Shown piece after piece: positions 56,368 to 64,000 of a stretch of DNA of 64,000 bases. A program made the translations under genes and the position numbers. A model generated the notes under the pieces. The model had not been told where the DNA came from, made no database searches, and saw only the letters and a list, made by a program, of their open reading frames with translations. Each line of letters opens with the position of its first letter. Positions within the stretch are counted from its first letter, which is position 1. This stretch comes from Citrobacter braakii (lineage in GTDB: Bacteria; Pseudomonadota; Gammaproteobacteria; Enterobacterales; Enterobacteriaceae), in assembly GCF_002075345.1 (NCBI RefSeq), contig NZ_NAEW01000001.1, forward strand, positions 310,001-374,000. Reading direction: 5' to 3'.

Positions 56368-57531
56368 TTATACAGCCAGCGCGCGCATTTCTTTGATAAG
56401 GTCTGATTTACCCTCAAAACCGATACCCGGCAGTTCCGGCATGATGATATGGCCATCTTCCACCTTCACCGAGTCAGGGAAACCGCCGTAAGGCTGGAAC
56501 AGATCGGGATAGCTTTCATTGCCACCAAGGCCAAGGCCTGCGGCAATGTTCAGGGACATCTGGTGACCCCCATGAGGGACGCAGCGTGACGGTGACCAGC
56601 CAAATTGCTCAAGCACATCAAGCGTGCGCAGATATTCAACCAGACCATAAGAGAGTGCGCAGTCAAACTGCAGATAGTCTCGATCCGGGCGCATGCCGCC
56701 ATAGCGCAGCAGATTTCGCGCATCCTGATGGGAGAAAAGGTTTTCACCCGTGGCCATTGAGCCCGGATAGAACTCTGACAGCGCGGCCTGCAGGGAGTAA
56801 TCCAGTGGGTCACCGACCTCTTCGTACCAGAACAGCGGGTAGTCACGCAGCATTTTCGCATAGGCAATACCGGTTTCCAGATCGAAGCGGCCATTGGCGT
56901 CAACGGCGAGACGCGCTTCGCTGCCAATTTCCTCCAGGACGGCCTCAATACGGCGACGGTCCTCTTCCAGAGACGCTCCACCGATTTTCATCTTCACAAC
57001 GTTATAGCCGCGATTAAGATAACCGCGCATCTCCTGACGCAGCGCGCTCAGATCTTTACCCGGGTAATAGTAACCGCCCGCCGCGTAGACAAAAACACGC
57101 GGGTTAGCCTCAACGCCCTTCATTTCTGCCAGCAGGCGGAACAGCGGCTTGTTAGCAATTTTTGCGGTTGCATCCCAGATGGCCATGTCCAACGTACCTA
57201 CCGCAACTGAACGTTCGCCGTGACCGCCCGGTTTTTCGTTGCTCATCATGACGTCCCAGATCTTATGCGGATCTAGATTGTCGCCTTTGGCATTCAGCAG
57301 GCTTTCTGGTTCGGCTTCGAGGATACGGTTGCGGAAGCGTTCACGGATCAGGCCGCCCTGACCGTAACGGCCGTTAGAGTTGAAGCCGTATCCCACTACG
57401 CGACGTCCGTCTACCTCAACGTCTGTCACAACGGCAACCAGGCTGGCCGTCATCTTGCTGAAATCGATGTAAGCATTACGGATAGGGGAAGAAATAGGCT
57501 TGGTAATTTCTACAACGTCAAGGATACGCAT
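56368..57531 (-). CDS. tarD: D-tartrate dehydratase-like enzyme (enolase superfamily)
   Basis: 387 aa. The enolase-superfamily active site is complete: KxK in VVKMKIGG, metal ligands in AVDANGRF, WYEEVGD and ATGENLF, and the His in CVPHGGHQ. Length and motifs match D-tartrate dehydratase of Bradyrhizobium (389 aa), which converts D-tartrate to oxaloacetate. Other acid-sugar dehydratases of the MR subgroup cannot be fully excluded. GGAGAGAA precedes the ATG. First gene of the operon tarD-FAH-MFS, divergent from the LysR gene. Confidence 0.82.
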   Translation of the reverse strand: MRILDVVEITKPISSPIRNAYIDFSKMTASLVAVVTDVEVDGRRVVGYGFNSNGRYGQGGLIRERFRNRILEAEPESLLNAKGDNLDPHKIWDVMMSNEKPGGHGERSVAVGTLDMAIWDATAKIANKPLFRLLAEMKGVEANPRVFVYAAGGYYYPGKDLSALRQEMRGYLNRGYNVVKMKIGGASLEEDRRRIEAVLEEIGSEARLAVDANGRFDLETGIAYAKMLRDYPLFWYEEVGDPLDYSLQAALSEFYPGSMATGENLFSHQDARNLLRYGGMRPDRDYLQFDCALSYGLVEYLRTLDVLEQFGWSPSRCVPHGGHQMSLNIAAGLGLGGNESYPDLFQPYGGFPDSVKVEDGHIIMPELPGIGFEGKSDLIKEMRALAV

Positions 57532-57595
57532 GTTCTCTCCGGCAGTTTCCAGTCAAATACGATCTAACTAAATTACCTACGCTATATTTTATGTC

Positions 57596-57616
57596 ATGCC
57601 GTATATTTATCGGCAT
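57596..57616. promoter_or_regulatory. Palindrome in the tarD-lysR intergenic region
   Basis: ATGCCG and CGGCAT are separated by 9 A/T bases, a perfect palindrome of the LysR type (T-N11-A). It lies 65 bp from the tarD start and about 97 bp from the regulator start, a good candidate for the operator. Confidence 0.6.
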
Positions 57617-57713
57617 AATGCACTAACGTAGTGTTCAGGGACCTTGTTGTCCTGTCTGATACCATCCTAAGCAGTTAACAAATTTCGTTCTAATGCCAAA
57701 GAGGCAGGCTGTA

Positions 57714-58640
57714 ATGCAAAATCGGCATCACTTGGAGTTAACTTGGCTTGAGGACTGTGTTGCGCTGGCACAGTCCTTGAATTTCTCCCGTGCGGCAGCT
57801 TCACGATATGTGACGCAGCCAGCATTCAGCCGGAGGATTGTCTCGCTGGAAGAGTGGCTTGGAACGCCGCTTTTTGAAAGAAATCGTCGGGGCGTCAGCC
57901 TGACGCGCGCCGGGGAAGTATTCGTTACGCAGATCCCTGAACTTATTCGCGCACTTTATACCTTGAGAAGTGAATCTATAGAGGCCGCAGGAGAAACCAG
58001 ACCGGATGTTATTTTTTCCGCCACGCACTCTCTGTCATTTTCTTTTTTCCCAGCACTGATGCGTAATAACGAAAAAATCGCCCGCTTCGGTTCTTTTCGC
58101 CTGTTATCTGACACACTGAGTGCCTGTGAACGCATGATCGACAAAGGTGACGCGCAGTTTTTGCTTTGTTACTACCACCCTCATATGCGCATCAATCTTG
58201 ATCAGTCGAAATACTTCAGTGTTCGGCTCGGGCGGGAAACATTATTGCCTTATTCCAGATGCGATCCGGCAACCCGCGAGCCAATGTGGTATGCATCGGG
58301 CGGCAAAAAGTTTCCTTTTCTGTCCTATTCGGCTGAATCCGGCCTTGGCCGGATCCTTTCCAACACCTCGCAGGTCAACCGTGCCAGACGCGGAATGGAA
58401 ATCGCATTCACTGCCGATCTGGCTGCAACATTACTGGCCATGGTCAGGGCCGGTGACGGCATCGCATGGTTGCCGGAAACGCTGGCAGCGCCGGATGTTG
58501 ATGCCGGTTCCATTGCCGTTGCGGCGAAGAAAGAGAGCGCGCTCTGGGTACCCATAGACATCAGGCTTTTCCGCCCGGCAGCAAAGATGTCCCGCGCTGT
58601 AGAAGAGTTGTGGGAAATTTTCGTAGAGGACCAGATCTGA
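57714..58640 (+). CDS. LysR-family regulator of the tartrate operon
   Basis: 308 aa from ATG 57714, with AGAGG upstream; ATG 57693 is an alternative. An N-terminal winged helix-turn-helix (TWLEDCVALAQSLNFSRAA, then VTQPAFSRRIVSLEEWLGTPLFERN) and a C-terminal periplasmic-binding-protein-like effector domain. It is divergent from tarD and very likely activates it when the acid substrate is present. Confidence 0.9.
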   Translation: MQNRHHLELTWLEDCVALAQSLNFSRAAASRYVTQPAFSRRIVSLEEWLGTPLFERNRRGVSLTRAGEVFVTQIPELIRALYTLRSESIEAAGETRPDVIFSATHSLSFSFFPALMRNNEKIARFGSFRLLSDTLSACERMIDKGDAQFLLCYYHPHMRINLDQSKYFSVRLGRETLLPYSRCDPATREPMWYASGGKKFPFLSYSAESGLGRILSNTSQVNRARRGMEIAFTADLAATLLAMVRAGDGIAWLPETLAAPDVDAGSIAVAAKKESALWVPIDIRLFRPAAKMSRAVEELWEIFVEDQI

Positions 58641-58739
58641 CAATCGGAAAATATTCACGCATTTCTTACTGCACCATCATAAGAAAAAAGTGAGAGAACA
58701 TGAAGCCCATAAGACGTGGCATTACATGCAGAGCTAGTA

Positions 58740-58946
58740 CTATCCGATGGCCGCTCTTCGCTCATAGCGGACTTCAGCGGCAGTAAAAGCTTTATCATCG
58801 AGGTTTGCCAATAGTGGTAGTGCGTTGAATGTGCCGGCGAAAAACTTGGATTCTTGGCGAAAACTCTTCCCCAAACTAAAATCAAAGTTTAGATAATCAA
58901 TGAGTTGTAAAGGTAGCCACTGGCTGTTTTTGAAAGTAGAAAGCAT
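58740..58946 (-). CDS. Uncharacterised short frame, possibly a gene fragment
   Basis: 68 aa (MLSTFKNSQWLPLQLIDYLNF and the end TAAEVRYERRAAIG). It looks protein-like in composition but I do not recognise it; it may be a piece of a longer gene. It lies between the LysR gene and SRAP copy B. Confidence 0.3.
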   Translation of the reverse strand: MLSTFKNSQWLPLQLIDYLNFDFSLGKSFRQESKFFAGTFNALPLLANLDDKAFTAAEVRYERRAAIG

Positions 58947-59000
58947 GATAATTTCAATTATATCAAATGGTAGCTATGAATTTGGCAATGTAATGCTGCG

Positions 59001-59264
59001 TCACATTGGTTGAATTAATTGGGGCCCCTGATTTTTCACATTTCCAACGGCACGCGTCACCGCGTGCCGTATAAATTTATCAGCCGGTACGGCACCATCG
59101 GCCCGATGAATAAAGCAAGACTGTTTCTTGTCGTCTTCCTTTTTCCATTCTTACCAGCCATCAGCTAAGCAAATTACACGGCCATGCTGCCAGAGTGGTT
59201 TAAACATTCTGCTGATGGTTGTAGTTTCAGAACGTGCATAAATTAGCGGCAGCTTAGACCACCA
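59001..59264 (-). pseudogene. yedK: SRAP/YedK pseudogene, copy B
   Basis: On the minus strand the sequence reads WWSKLPLIYAR, ETTTISRMFKPLWQHGR, ICLADGW, a stop codon, EWKKEDDKKQ, then jumps to the C-terminal end (KFIRHAVTRAVGNVKNQG, QLIQPM) and the stop at 59001. It aligns with residues from about 75 onward of E. coli YedK, with an internal deletion and a nonsense codon. The N-terminal third, including Cys2, is missing. A second, differently deleted copy is at 53205-53399. Confidence 0.8.
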
Positions 59265-59432
59265 TCGATTGTTAATTTTTGGGGGCAAATTTGGGGGCAA
59301 AAATCAGTTCGGGGCATGATTTGGGGCGATGAAATGACTCACATTGCCCGAAATTGTCCAAGGCGATTTTTCATTAACTGATTGATTTTATGGTAATTGA
59401 CTGTAATTGCTAAATTTACAAAATCAATTTTA
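59265..59432. other. Right end of the prophage, GGGGGCA repeats
   Basis: Contains TTTTTGGGGGCAAA and a second TTTGGGGGCAAA in tandem, a motif I associate with the arm or end region of lambdoid attachment sites, followed by AT-rich DNA. No gene. Confidence 0.4.
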
Positions 59433-59480
59433 TAGTCTAACGCTGATTATGAAGATTGAAAGCAGCGCTATGAAATTAAA
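59433..59480. repeat. Second attachment repeat
   Basis: 45 of 48 positions equal the repeat at 40953-41000. Here it is flanked by phage-type DNA on both sides, with a decayed integrase on the right, so it is the joint between two tandem elements rather than a junction with chromosome. Confidence 0.75.
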
Positions 59481-60165
59481 CAATATCTTCCCATGCGAGG
59501 GCGCATATCTCGCCTGGCCTCATCCCCGTATGTACGGCAACAATGATGATTAATGCCTGGCTACGGGGAAGGGCGGTTATCAGTGCCTGGTACTCATGAA
59601 TTAAAAGTGGGTCGGGATCAGTTTTAGATAACTTGAGTCGCGACACGCCTTCATAAGGAGCATGCAATATAAACTGGCTTCGGTTTGCGAGCTTAAGCAT
59701 TTCTGATAAAACTGCCTTCTGTTTATTGACTGTTGAGGGCGCGCGGCCCTGTCTGGCCAGATTCGGCATTGCCGGGTTAATAATTGTCCCGGTCAGTCAC
59801 TCCTTTCGGTAATGCAAAATGTCGGCATGCTCAATATCTACCAGACGGGCATTTTCTGCGATTACACGCTGTAACGTATTTACGACCGAAGTAAGCGGTA
59901 GCAGCGTTGCACCAGATACCTCTAAGGATTTGGTGTCTGTAAAAAAATCACTCAGCTCTTTAAACGTGGTGATTTTTTTGGCTGTGATGAACTTCTTAAG
60001 CGTTTTGGGTTCCGGGAAACGTTCCGCATAGTCGAACTTACCGAACTGTATTTCGCTTGTTCTGAGCGCGCGAAGATTTCCAGCTTTTTTGATGTTGTTG
60101 CTGTTCACTGTCCAGCCCCGAAGGACTTCGCGGCAACGTATGCCGCGATAGGTAAATATGATCCG
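59476..60165 (-). pseudogene. Integrase pseudogene of a second, tandem element
   Basis: The sequence is nearly identical to the intact integrase at 40996-42285. It starts inside the arm-binding domain (FTYRGIRCREVLRGW), has a TGA in place of a Leu codon at 59793-59795, and breaks off after ALAWEDI to fuse with the last codon region and attachment repeat. The catalytic HxxR and Tyr part is deleted. Inactive. Confidence 0.9.
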
Positions 60166-60321
60166 TTTAAAATGAACGATACCAATCGTATTTTTACCGA
60201 ATCAACCCCGAGGATGCTCAAAACATCATCTGGCCTGAATCTCCATTGACTATATTACAGACTTATGTAAAACGATGCCGAGACTGATTAGAATCAGCAT
60301 TGTTCATACATCAGCTAAAGA

Positions 60322-61185
60322 TTATTTTCCTATTAGAGAGACTTTTAATCTTCTTGATAAAGTAATTAAATCTTTCCTTCCGAATAGTTTAAACAGATTA
60401 AACCAGCGGTTCTTACCCAAGTAATTTAGTTTTATTAATTGGGGGTTGTAATGGTAGCACATTATAAAAATACCCTGATCGTCATCAACTATGTTATTTT
60501 TGAGGGTTTTTATTTGACACTGACAAACTAGTTTGTAAAATTCCTTCCATTTTTTTTGTGTTGCTACGATTGCCCCACCAATAATATAGGAGCGATTGTT
60601 AATCATGTGGTCAAAAACCTGATGGATAGTTTTGACTGTCAGGCCTTTTTTAACTGTAAAGAAATTAACTTTGTTTCGGTCGAAAGGATAATCCCATCGA
60701 GATAACCCTCTGGTTACTTCTGCACTACGGCAGTAACCAAAGTCAACCCATGCAACCATATCATTATTTACAAGATTTAACTCTATAGCTCTGTTGACAA
60801 AATATGTTTTCAGATTGCAAACCAGTGCATAGTCTGGGGACCAGTATTCGGGATTAATCAACTGGCGAGTTTCAAGCTTGCTTATGAATTCGACATCTTT
60901 TTGAATCTGCGAAATTATTTTTTTAATATGTCGAAATTTTTTATTAATATCTAAAGCCACTACAACAGTGTTTTTCCCGTGTCTAATTTTTTCAACTTTG
61001 GGTTTAAGTTCACTGGATGTAAAAATGACCATATCATTATCTAATTCAGACAGGTTTTTAAAATACTGAATATAGGTATCAGATGTTCTCTCTAAATGAG
61101 GAGAGAAACCTTTATTACTCGTCCAGTCTCCTCGTCCTATATCGAAAAACGCTGTAACTATGGTAATAGATGAATTCATTTTCAT
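60322..61185 (-). CDS. HtrL/YibB-type glycosyltransferase-like protein
   Basis: 287 aa from ATG 61185. It starts MKMNSSITIVTAFFDIGRGDW, the hallmark of the HtrL/YibB (WlaTC) family, and has MVAWVDFGYCRS and DDDQGIFIMCYHY, fitting a GT-A-like fold with acidic donor-site residues. In K-12 YibB lies in the LPS-core region; other members are island-borne and modify surface glycans. It is strongly AT-rich, so acquired. No neighbours in an operon. Confidence 0.75.
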   Translation of the reverse strand: MKMNSSITIVTAFFDIGRGDWTSNKGFSPHLERTSDTYIQYFKNLSELDNDMVIFTSSELKPKVEKIRHGKNTVVVALDINKKFRHIKKIISQIQKDVEFISKLETRQLINPEYWSPDYALVCNLKTYFVNRAIELNLVNNDMVAWVDFGYCRSAEVTRGLSRWDYPFDRNKVNFFTVKKGLTVKTIHQVFDHMINNRSYIIGGAIVATQKKWKEFYKLVCQCQIKTLKNNIVDDDQGIFIMCYHYNPQLIKLNYLGKNRWFNLFKLFGRKDLITLSRRLKVSLIGK

Positions 61186-61835
61186 ACAACCCGTGTTTTA
61201 TACCTATCCAATAACTACTAAAATGTTGAATACATATTTATTATGTCTGTCATATGGAGGCATTCTATCAGTATCAACATGAGGCGGGAAGCATCATGTG
61301 ATATTTAAAATGAAAAACAATGGGTTGCACTTATCGAATTTTTGAGGATTTCAACGGATATACCAAACAACAGGTTAGCACAATGTATTATTTAATGATA
61401 AATAATACATGGCGGTATTATTTGCTTTGCAACTGTCTGTTTTTTATAATATATGATAACCATAGGTTGCTGAATTAAATAAAACAGTATTCCTTCCATG
61501 ATATTTGGAGTAATAACGGACATCATTAAAGATGACTAGGCTGGCCAATTGATAGTGAGCAGAAATGAGAGTTGCTGCAACCACGGTGTAAACAAGAGTA
61601 TGATTGCGTCTCACAGGTTAATGTTCGTTAGTGCGAGTAATGATGCCACGATGTAGCGATATTGAAATGGCCTGGCATGCTTAGATACATGGAGAACCGA
61701 ATGCCCGGAAGACTGTCACCACACAGTGGTTCGTCCAGGAACTGATCAAGGTTAAATGGAACTGGACGATGAAACACGCTAACGACTGGATCGAGTGGTA
61801 TGTGGCAATGTTATTCAGGATGGGTCGTTCATGAA
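61186..61835. other. Region without supported gene at the junction with znu
   Basis: About 650 bases. Only fragments are open; one near 61690-61828 reads TQWFVQELIKVKWNWTMKHA and ends at a stop without a start, perhaps a broken gene I cannot name. The inferred rearrangement breakpoint lies here or in the adjacent decayed integrase. Confidence 0.4.
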
Positions 61836-61872
61836 ATAAAAAGCCGGATAAGGCGATAGCCTCCATCCGGCT
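61836..61872 (-). terminator. Terminator of znuB
   Basis: AGCCGGAT / ATCCGGCT with a 15-nt loop; on the minus strand TTTTT follows. It resembles a REP unit and lies 11 bp after the znuB stop. Confidence 0.75.
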
Positions 61873-61882
61873 AAAATACGCA

Positions 61883-62668
61883 TTAGCTCGCCTGTTTTTT
61901 CATCATGCTGAAGATAAACAGCAGCGCAGCACACAGCACCACGGAAGGACCTGCCGGGGTGTCATAGAAGGCCGAGAAGGTCAGCCCGCCTGTAACCGCT
62001 ATTATTCCCACACCAACGGCAACCCCTGCCATCTGTTCTGGCGTACGGGCAAAGCGACGGGCGGTTGCCGCAGGGATAATAAGCAGCGAGGTGATAATTA
62101 ACGCCCCGACAAATTTCATCGCCACGCCAATAGTTAATGCTGTGACCAGCATCAGCAGAAGCTTAACGCGTTGCAGTTTCACGCCATCCACAAATGCCAG
62201 ATCCGGACTGATGGTCATCGACAGCAGGTTGCGCCACTGCCAGAACAAAATCGCCAGAACGATAACCACCCCAATGGCGATGGAGATAAGATCTTCTGGC
62301 GTCACGGCGAGCAAATCACCAAACAGGTAGGCCATCAGATCCACACGGATGTTGGACATCAGGCTGACGACAACCAGCCCTAATGACAGCGCACTGTGGG
62401 CCATAATGCCCAGTAAGGTATCAATCGCGAGGTGGGGGCGTTTTTCCAGCCATACCAGACCGCCTGCCAGCAACAAGGTGACGACGATGACCGCATAGAA
62501 AGGGTTTACATCCAGCAGCAGGCCAAAGGCGACTCCCAGTAGCGAAGCGTGGGCCAGCGTATCACCGAAATAAGACATTCTACGCCAGACCACAAACGAG
62601 CCGAGCGGGCCAGCGGCACAGGCCAGCATGATCCCGGCTAACCAACCGGGTAATAACAATTCAATCAT
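61883..62668 (-). CDS. znuB: ZnuB, zinc ABC transporter permease
   Basis: 261 aa, the K-12 length and nearly identical to what I recall of E. coli ZnuB ([20 protein letters not shown], then [19 protein letters not shown]). Seven to eight helices. It forms the zinc channel with ZnuC. Its ATG overlaps the znuC stop by 4 bp. In K-12 ruvB lies next to znuB; here it is replaced by prophage remnants. Confidence 0.97.
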   Translation of the reverse strand: MIELLLPGWLAGIMLACAAGPLGSFVVWRRMSYFGDTLAHASLLGVAFGLLLDVNPFYAVIVVTLLLAGGLVWLEKRPHLAIDTLLGIMAHSALSLGLVVVSLMSNIRVDLMAYLFGDLLAVTPEDLISIAIGVVIVLAILFWQWRNLLSMTISPDLAFVDGVKLQRVKLLLMLVTALTIGVAMKFVGALIITSLLIIPAATARRFARTPEQMAGVAVGVGIIAVTGGLTFSAFYDTPAGPSVVLCAALLFIFSMMKKQAS

Positions 62669-63420
62669 GAGTGACCATTTCCCCGGCGTAAGACGATACG
62701 ACCCTGTAAATCGTGGCGGTGATTATGATTATGACGGTAAATTCCGAGTTGTTCGGCACCGCGTTGTCCGAACATTGAGATGAATTCCGGGTGCATGGAA
62801 ACCACTTCCGGCGCACCAGAACAACAAATATGATGGTTCAGGCACAGTACCTCATCGGTTTTTGCCATCACCAGATGCAGGTCATGAGAAACCATCAGTA
62901 CGGCGCAATCCAGTTCACGTCGCAGCTGGTCGATAAGATCGTACAGTGCGACTTGCCCATTGACATCCACGCCCTGGGTTGGCTCATCAAGTACCAGTAG
63001 CTGAGGTTTATTCAATAAAGCACGGGCCAACAGGACGCGTTGTGTCTCCCCGCCAGAGAGTTTTTGCATCGGCGCATTCATCAGATGTCCGGCCTGAACA
63101 CGCTTCAGTGCCGGAAGGATATCTTCTTTTTTGGTGCCGGGACGTAGGCGCATAAACCGACTTACCGTCAGCGGAAGCGTCGTATCGAGGTACAGTTTTT
63201 GCGGCACATAGCCAATCCGCAATCGACCATTACGCTTGATAACTCCCTCATCAGCCTCTACCAGCCCTAATACAACGCGCACCAGCGTAGATTTCCCGGC
63301 ACCATTTGGGCCGAGAAGCGTCAATATTTTACCGGGTCGAAGTTCAAGCGATACGTCAGAGAGGACGCGGCGTTGACCATAAGAGACCGAGACATTTTCC
63401 AGTGAAACCAAAGTCGTCAT
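62665..63420 (-). CDS. znuC: ZnuC, ATPase of the zinc importer
   Basis: 251 aa. Walker [10 protein letters not shown], signature LSGGETQR, Walker B LLVLDEP, switch His in MVSHDLHLV, and a His-rich C-terminal tail ([14 protein letters not shown]). It energises high-affinity zinc uptake with ZnuA and ZnuB. Divergent from znuA across the Zur box. Confidence 0.97.
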   Translation of the reverse strand: MTTLVSLENVSVSYGQRRVLSDVSLELRPGKILTLLGPNGAGKSTLVRVVLGLVEADEGVIKRNGRLRIGYVPQKLYLDTTLPLTVSRFMRLRPGTKKEDILPALKRVQAGHLMNAPMQKLSGGETQRVLLARALLNKPQLLVLDEPTQGVDVNGQVALYDLIDQLRRELDCAVLMVSHDLHLVMAKTDEVLCLNHHICCSGAPEVVSMHPEFISMFGQRGAEQLGIYRHNHNHRHDLQGRIVLRRGNGHS

Positions 63421-63447
63421 ATCAATTTTAGTCTTGCAGAAGTTATA

Positions 63448-63470
63448 GAATGTTATAATATCACAATTCT
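63448..63470. promoter_or_regulatory. Zur box between znuA and znuC
   Basis: GTTATAATATCACA at 63452-63465 lies within the AT-rich palindrome known from the E. coli znuA-znuC intergenic region (GAAATGTTATAATATCACAC). Zur with bound zinc would repress both divergent transcripts. Confidence 0.85.
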
Positions 63471-63498
63471 CACATTCATTACGATGATTGGTCGCATT

Positions 63499-64000
63499 AT
63501 GTTACATAAAAATACGCTTCTTTTCGCAGCATTATCCGCTGCTCTTTGGGGTAGTGCAACACAGTCGGCAAATGCCGCTGTCGTGGCTTCTCTTAAGCCA
63601 CTGGGGTTTATCGCTTCAGCCATTGCTGACGGGGTTACTGACACCCAGGTTCTGCTGCCTGACGGGGCTTCCGAACACGATTACTCATTGCGTCCTTCAG
63701 ACGTAAAACGCTTACAGGGCGCGGACTTAGTCGTTTGGATTGGACCTGAGATGGAAGCGTTTATGGAAAAATCAGTCAAGAATATTCCTAACGCAAAACA
63801 GGTAACGATTGCGCAGCTCAATGACGTGAAGCCGTTACTCATGAAAGGTGCTGACGACGATGATGACGATCATGGACATAATGATGCCGGCAGTGAAAAA
63901 AGTGACGAGCATCACCATCACGGCGATTACAACATGCATCTTTGGCTTTCCCCAGAGATAGCACGGGCCTCAGCGGTTGCAATCCATGAAAAATTAGTGG
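63499..64000 (+). CDS. znuA: ZnuA, periplasmic zinc-binding protein (3' end outside window)
   Basis: 167 residues from ATG 63499 ([19 protein letters not shown]), with a signal peptide cleaved near ANA. Zinc ligand His in GASEHDYSL, and the His/Asp-rich loop ([12 protein letters not shown] ... DEHHHHGD) that collects zinc, are visible. The second ligand region starts at NMHLWLSPE. ZnuA hands zinc to ZnuB. Start chosen by comparison with K-12; a longer start 18 codons upstream is sometimes annotated. Confidence 0.95.
   Translation, partial: MLHKNTLLFAALSAALWGSATQSANAAVVASLKPLGFIASAIADGVTDTQVLLPDGASEHDYSLRPSDVKRLQGADLVVWIGPEMEAFMEKSVKNIPNAKQVTIAQLNDVKPLLMKGADDDDDDHGHNDAGSEKSDEHHHHGDYNMHLWLSPEIARASAVAIHEKLV

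Larger units (their letters stand above)
41001..59432. mobile_element. Degraded lambdoid prophage integrated upstream of phoP
   Basis: The segment between the two attachment repeats starts with int and xis, has a leftward early operon, a CI/Cro-type switch and a rightward early operon, then only scraps of late genes (truncated holin, tail fibre, fibre assembly protein). No terminase, capsid, portal or tape-measure genes are present, so it cannot make particles. It has been loaded with unrelated cargo (flxA, an EAL protein, a tartrate cassette, part of a tRNA). Confidence 0.85.

Noticed and set aside
61883..64000. The znu genes being a second, acquired zinc transporter copy
   Set aside because: Sequences are almost identical to the K-12 ZnuABC I recall, with the native Zur box and gene order, so this is the resident locus that moved.

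Overview
The window is an enterobacterial chromosome segment with the ycfJ-comR-bhsA-ldtC-mfd-ycfT-lolCDE-nagK-cobB-potDC ... potBA-pepT-roxA-phoQP order known from E. coli and Salmonella. The protein sequences I recall best (PhoQ, PhoP, Mfd, ZnuB) sit close to Salmonella/Citrobacter, and together with the accessory genes a Citrobacter-like host is the best guess. I could not run a search to fix the genus.

Layout. (1) 1-17.0 kb is core: an orphan aerobactin-type receptor (iutA) with a Fur box, comR/bhsA, L,D-transpeptidase ldtC, transcription-repair factor mfd, acyltransferase ycfT, the lipoprotein exporter lolCDE, nagK, cobB and the polyamine importer genes potD and potC. (2) 17.0-34.0 kb is an AT-rich island that splits the potABCD operon exactly at the potB/potC junction, with a 14-bp direct repeat at the two ends. 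It holds a fragment of a lambdoid Q antiterminator, two csp-ymcF cold-shock cassettes, a gnsA-like gene, several small zinc-ribbon or YmgB-like proteins, a YeeA-like FUSC protein, and one giant gene for a cyclic beta-1,2-glucan synthase (NdvB/Cgs type, 2869 aa). (3) 34.0-40.9 kb is core again: potB, potA, pepT, roxA, phoQ, phoP. (4) 40.95-59.48 kb is a degraded lambdoid prophage integrated in the phoP promoter. It has int, xis, a RecE-like protein, CI/Cro-type regulators and CII-like genes, then a patchwork of flxA with a sigma-28 promoter, a truncated holin, a collagen-like tail fibre with its assembly protein, an EAL-type c-di-GMP phosphodiesterase, two SRAP (yedK) pseudogenes, a fragment of tRNA-Pro, and a complete D-tartrate-type catabolic unit (MFS transporter, FAH-family enzyme, D-tartrate dehydratase, divergent LysR). 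(5) 59.43-61.9 kb carries a second copy of the attachment repeat, a decayed second integrase and an HtrL/YibB-like glycosyltransferase. (6) 61.9-64 kb is znuB, znuC and the start of znuA, the zinc importer, with a Zur box.

The znu genes do not belong next to phoP in E. coli K-12 or Salmonella as I remember them. Their orientation here is what an inversion across the terminus, with breakpoints phoP|purB and znuB|ruvB, would produce, and the tandem prophage remnants lie at that junction. The most striking points are this breakpoint, the prophage replacing the region where the PhoP box of the phoP promoter should be, the island separating potAB from potCD, an AUU-initiated small cold-shock protein, and the giant cyclic glucan synthase in an enteric island.
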